The notes under the pieces: model-generated
Seen by the model: only the letters and a program-made list of their open reading frames with translations
Databases searched by the model: none
What the model was told of the DNA's origin: nothing
Translations under genes and position numbers: made by a program
Assembly: GCF_900220985.1 (NCBI RefSeq)
Contig: NZ_OCPC01000001.1
Coordinates: 970,836-1,034,835, forward strand
Direction of reading: 5' to 3'
Source: Parahoeflea halophila
GTDB taxonomy: Bacteria; Pseudomonadota; Alphaproteobacteria; Rhizobiales; Rhizobiaceae
DNA length: 64,000 nt
In this document: positions 62,197-64,000 of the stretch, piece by piece
How positions within the stretch are numbered: position 1 is the first letter of the stretch
Layout of the letters: each line of letters starts with the position of its first letter

Positions 62197-63300
62197 ATGG
62201 GTTTCAAATGCGGTATCGTCGGGCTGCCCAATGTCGGCAAGTCCACCCTGTTCAACGCGCTGACACGCACCGCCGCCGCCCAGGCAGCGAACTACCCGTT
62301 CTGCACCATCGAGCCCAACACCGGCGAGGTGGCGGTGCCCGATCCGCGGCTGAAGAAGCTTGCCGCAATCGCGAGCTCGAAGGAAATCATTCCGACCCGC
62401 ATTTCCTTTGTCGACATCGCCGGCCTGGTCCGTGGCGCGTCCAAGGGCGAAGGTCTCGGCAACAAGTTCCTCGCCAACATCCGTGAAGTCGACGCCATCG
62501 TGCATGTGCTGCGCTGCTTCGAGGATGATGACATCACCCATGTCGAAGGGCGGATTGATCCGGTCGGCGACGCGGAGACGATCGAAACCGAGCTGATGAT
62601 CGCCGATCTCGAAAGCCTCGAGCGCCGCGCCGAGCAAGCCCGCAAGCGCGCCACCGCCAAGGACAAGGACTCCCTGACGGTGCTGCCGATGATGGAAGCC
62701 TCGCTGAAGCTGCTGCAGGACGGCAAGCCGGTCCGCACCATGCTGAAGGATCTGGCCGACGAGGATCTGGCTATCCTCAGGGGGCTCAACCTTCTGACCT
62801 CGCACCCGGTGCTTTACGTCTGCAACGTCTCGGAGGAAGACGCTGCCACCGGCAATGCCCACACCGAGGCGGTGGCGAAAATGGCTGCCGCACAGGGGGC
62901 GGAAACAATCGTGGTTTCCGCCGCCATCGAATCCGAAGTCGCGCAATTGCCCGACGAGGAAGCGAAGGAGTTTCTCGGTGCCCTTGGCCTTGACGAAGCC
63001 GGTCTCGACCGGCTGATCCGCGCCGGCTACAGCCTGCTCGACCTGATCACCTATTTCACCGTCGGCCCGAAGGAAACCCGCGCCTGGACGATTGAGCGCG
63101 GCACCAAGGCACCCGGCGCCGCCGGTGTCATCCACACCGATTTCGAGCGCGGTTTCATCCGTGCCTTCACCATTGCCTATGACGACTACATCACGCTGGG
63201 CGGCGAGGTTCCGGCCAAGGAAGCCGGCAAGGCGCGCGATGAAGGCAAGGAATATGTCGTCCAGGACGGTGACGTCATCCATTTCCGCTTCAACACCTGA
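62197..63300 (+). CDS. ychF: Redox-regulated ATPase YchF
   Basis: 367 residues of the Obg-related YchF subfamily of P-loop proteins. G1 GLPNVGKSTLFNALT near 8-22; G2 region IIPTRISFVDIAGLVRGASK near 62-82 with the NxxE motif NTxE-type replaced in this ATP-specific family; TGS domain at the C-terminus (LDLITYFTVGPKETRAWTIE). Unlike other Obg proteins it prefers ATP, and it affects translation and oxidative-stress responses. The family start is MGFKCGIVGLPNVG at 62197. Confidence 0.95.
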   Translation: MGFKCGIVGLPNVGKSTLFNALTRTAAAQAANYPFCTIEPNTGEVAVPDPRLKKLAAIASSKEIIPTRISFVDIAGLVRGASKGEGLGNKFLANIREVDAIVHVLRCFEDDDITHVEGRIDPVGDAETIETELMIADLESLERRAEQARKRATAKDKDSLTVLPMMEASLKLLQDGKPVRTMLKDLADEDLAILRGLNLLTSHPVLYVCNVSEEDAATGNAHTEAVAKMAAAQGAETIVVSAAIESEVAQLPDEEAKEFLGALGLDEAGLDRLIRAGYSLLDLITYFTVGPKETRAWTIERGTKAPGAAGVIHTDFERGFIRAFTIAYDDYITLGGEVPAKEAGKARDEGKEYVVQDGDVIHFRFNT

Positions 63301-63417
63301 GGTCTGGAGCAACCGGGCAGCCAGGCCAGCCCCCCGGGCTGCCGGTTCCAGAGATAGCGCCGCTCCAATCGCACATACGGCTTGCAAGGGCACGCGGCAG
63401 GATGCAGGTTTGCTGCG

Positions 63418-64000
63418 ATGAACACGCAGACCCATCTCCTGCTGGCATCGGCCCTGTTTGCCCGTCCGGGACCGCAGAACCGGCTGCGCAACACGGCCGT
63501 GATCAGCGGTGCGGTGCTGCCGGACGCGGCCATCTTCGCAATGTTCGGCTGGTCCAAGCTGGTGGGCGCACCGGAATCGGAAGTCTGGTCGAGCTGGTAC
63601 TTCAATCCGCCTTGGCTCACCGTCATCGACTGGATGAACTCGCTGCCGCTGTTCGGCGCGATCCTGCTGGTCGCACTTGTGTTGCCGCAACACCGGCCCG
63701 GTTTCAGGACTTTGTCATCCCTGCTGTTGCTGTTTGCACTGGCAGCGATCACGCACCTGCTTGCCGACCTGCCGCTTCATGTCGATGACGGGCATGCCCA
63801 TTTCGTGCCGCTGTCCGGGTGGCGCTTCGTCTCACCGGTCTCCTATTGGGATCCCCGACACCACGGCGACATTTTTTCGCTGCTTGAGTTGGCGCTGGGA
63901 CTGTTGCTGATCGTCATCCTCTGGCGCCGCTTCAGGACCCTGCCGGTCCGTGCGCTGCTTCTTCTTGCCGTTATCGCCTACGCCGTACCCTATGTCTGGT
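63418..64000 (+). CDS. Membrane-bound metal-dependent hydrolase-like protein, 3'-truncated
   Basis: An open frame begins at ATG 63418 and runs past the window end (at least 194 codons). It starts MNTQTHLLLASALFARPGPQ and has several hydrophobic helices (AILLVALVL; LLLLFALAAITHLLAD). A polar His/Asp cluster, HLLADLPLHVDDGHAHFVPL followed by DPRHHGD, resembles the DUF457/YbcI-type membrane hydrolases and proteins often labelled 'cobalamin biosynthesis CobQ-like' in rhizobia. The cluster could bind metal. Because it is truncated, the family name stays tentative. Confidence 0.6.
   Translation, partial: MNTQTHLLLASALFARPGPQNRLRNTAVISGAVLPDAAIFAMFGWSKLVGAPESEVWSSWYFNPPWLTVIDWMNSLPLFGAILLVALVLPQHRPGFRTLSSLLLLFALAAITHLLADLPLHVDDGHAHFVPLSGWRFVSPVSYWDPRHHGDIFSLLELALGLLLIVILWRRFRTLPVRALLLLAVIAYAVPYVW

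Noticed and set aside
61672-63693. 673-codon minus-strand frame across ychF
   Set aside because: All but its last 124 codons are antisense to the well-supported ychF gene and are low-complexity; only the C-terminal membrane protein is accepted.

Overview
The window is a GC-rich, densely packed piece of an alphaproteobacterial chromosome of the order Hyphomicrobiales (Rhizobiales), most like Rhizobiaceae or Phyllobacteriaceae relatives such as Hoeflea. The support is conserved synteny and sequence: a greA-lpsB-type LPS block next to an Lrp gene, trxB, a LysR regulator of the LsrB/VtlR type and a tandem pair of AbcR-type small RNAs; alphaproteobacterial family proteins (BA14K, DUF1344, DUF1499, an alphaproteobacterial CarB insert); and promoters of the CTTGAC-N17-CTATAT class. 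No tRNA, rRNA, IS element, prophage or CRISPR array was seen.

Layout. 1-8.7 kb: a MATE-like fragment, an MscS channel, an HBM-type chemoreceptor, a YpfJ zinc peptidase, a DUF2306 protein divergent from a membrane LytTR regulator, a small cytochrome c and a PAP2 phosphatase. 9-15 kb: carB, then a small accessory block (HicAB, an SRPBCC protein, an amino-acid oxidase-like flavoenzyme). 15.4-23.1 kb: greA, LPS-core glycosyltransferases, lrp, trxB, lsrB/vtlR and two near-identical AbcR sRNAs. 23-36 kb: an NmrA-like reductase with a divergent LysR regulator, a lipid-kinase-like protein, DUF2177, aspartate aminotransferase, an EAL phosphodiesterase, a PQQ-type sugar dehydrogenase, a DMT exporter, tandem DUF1344 proteins, a cold-shock protein and a BA14K protein. 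36-48.7 kb: a Cache chemoreceptor, an MBL hydrolase, a second MscS protein, an Lrp regulator divergent from HPPD, an HCCA isomerase-like protein, ilvE divergent from a PetP-like MarR gene, a PetR-like response regulator, a third chemoreceptor and an EnvZ-like kinase. 48.7-64 kb: housekeeping genes (csaA, proC, ybjN-like, ubiK-like, lgt, midA-like, pgeF, M24-like, prs), the chromate genes chrB/chrA, then rplY, pth, a YHS protein, ychF and a truncated membrane protein gene at the window edge.

The most interesting parts are non-coding. The chrB leader (about 78 nt, minus strand) starts at a good promoter and folds into three hairpins, the last hiding the ribosome binding site. The rplY leader carries a terminator-like hairpin about 70 nt before the start codon. 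Each AbcR copy has the same GCATG-N5-CATGC palindrome just upstream of its -35 box, a natural candidate for the LysR regulator encoded next door. A perfect 7+7 bp palindrome sits between ilvE and the PetP-like gene.
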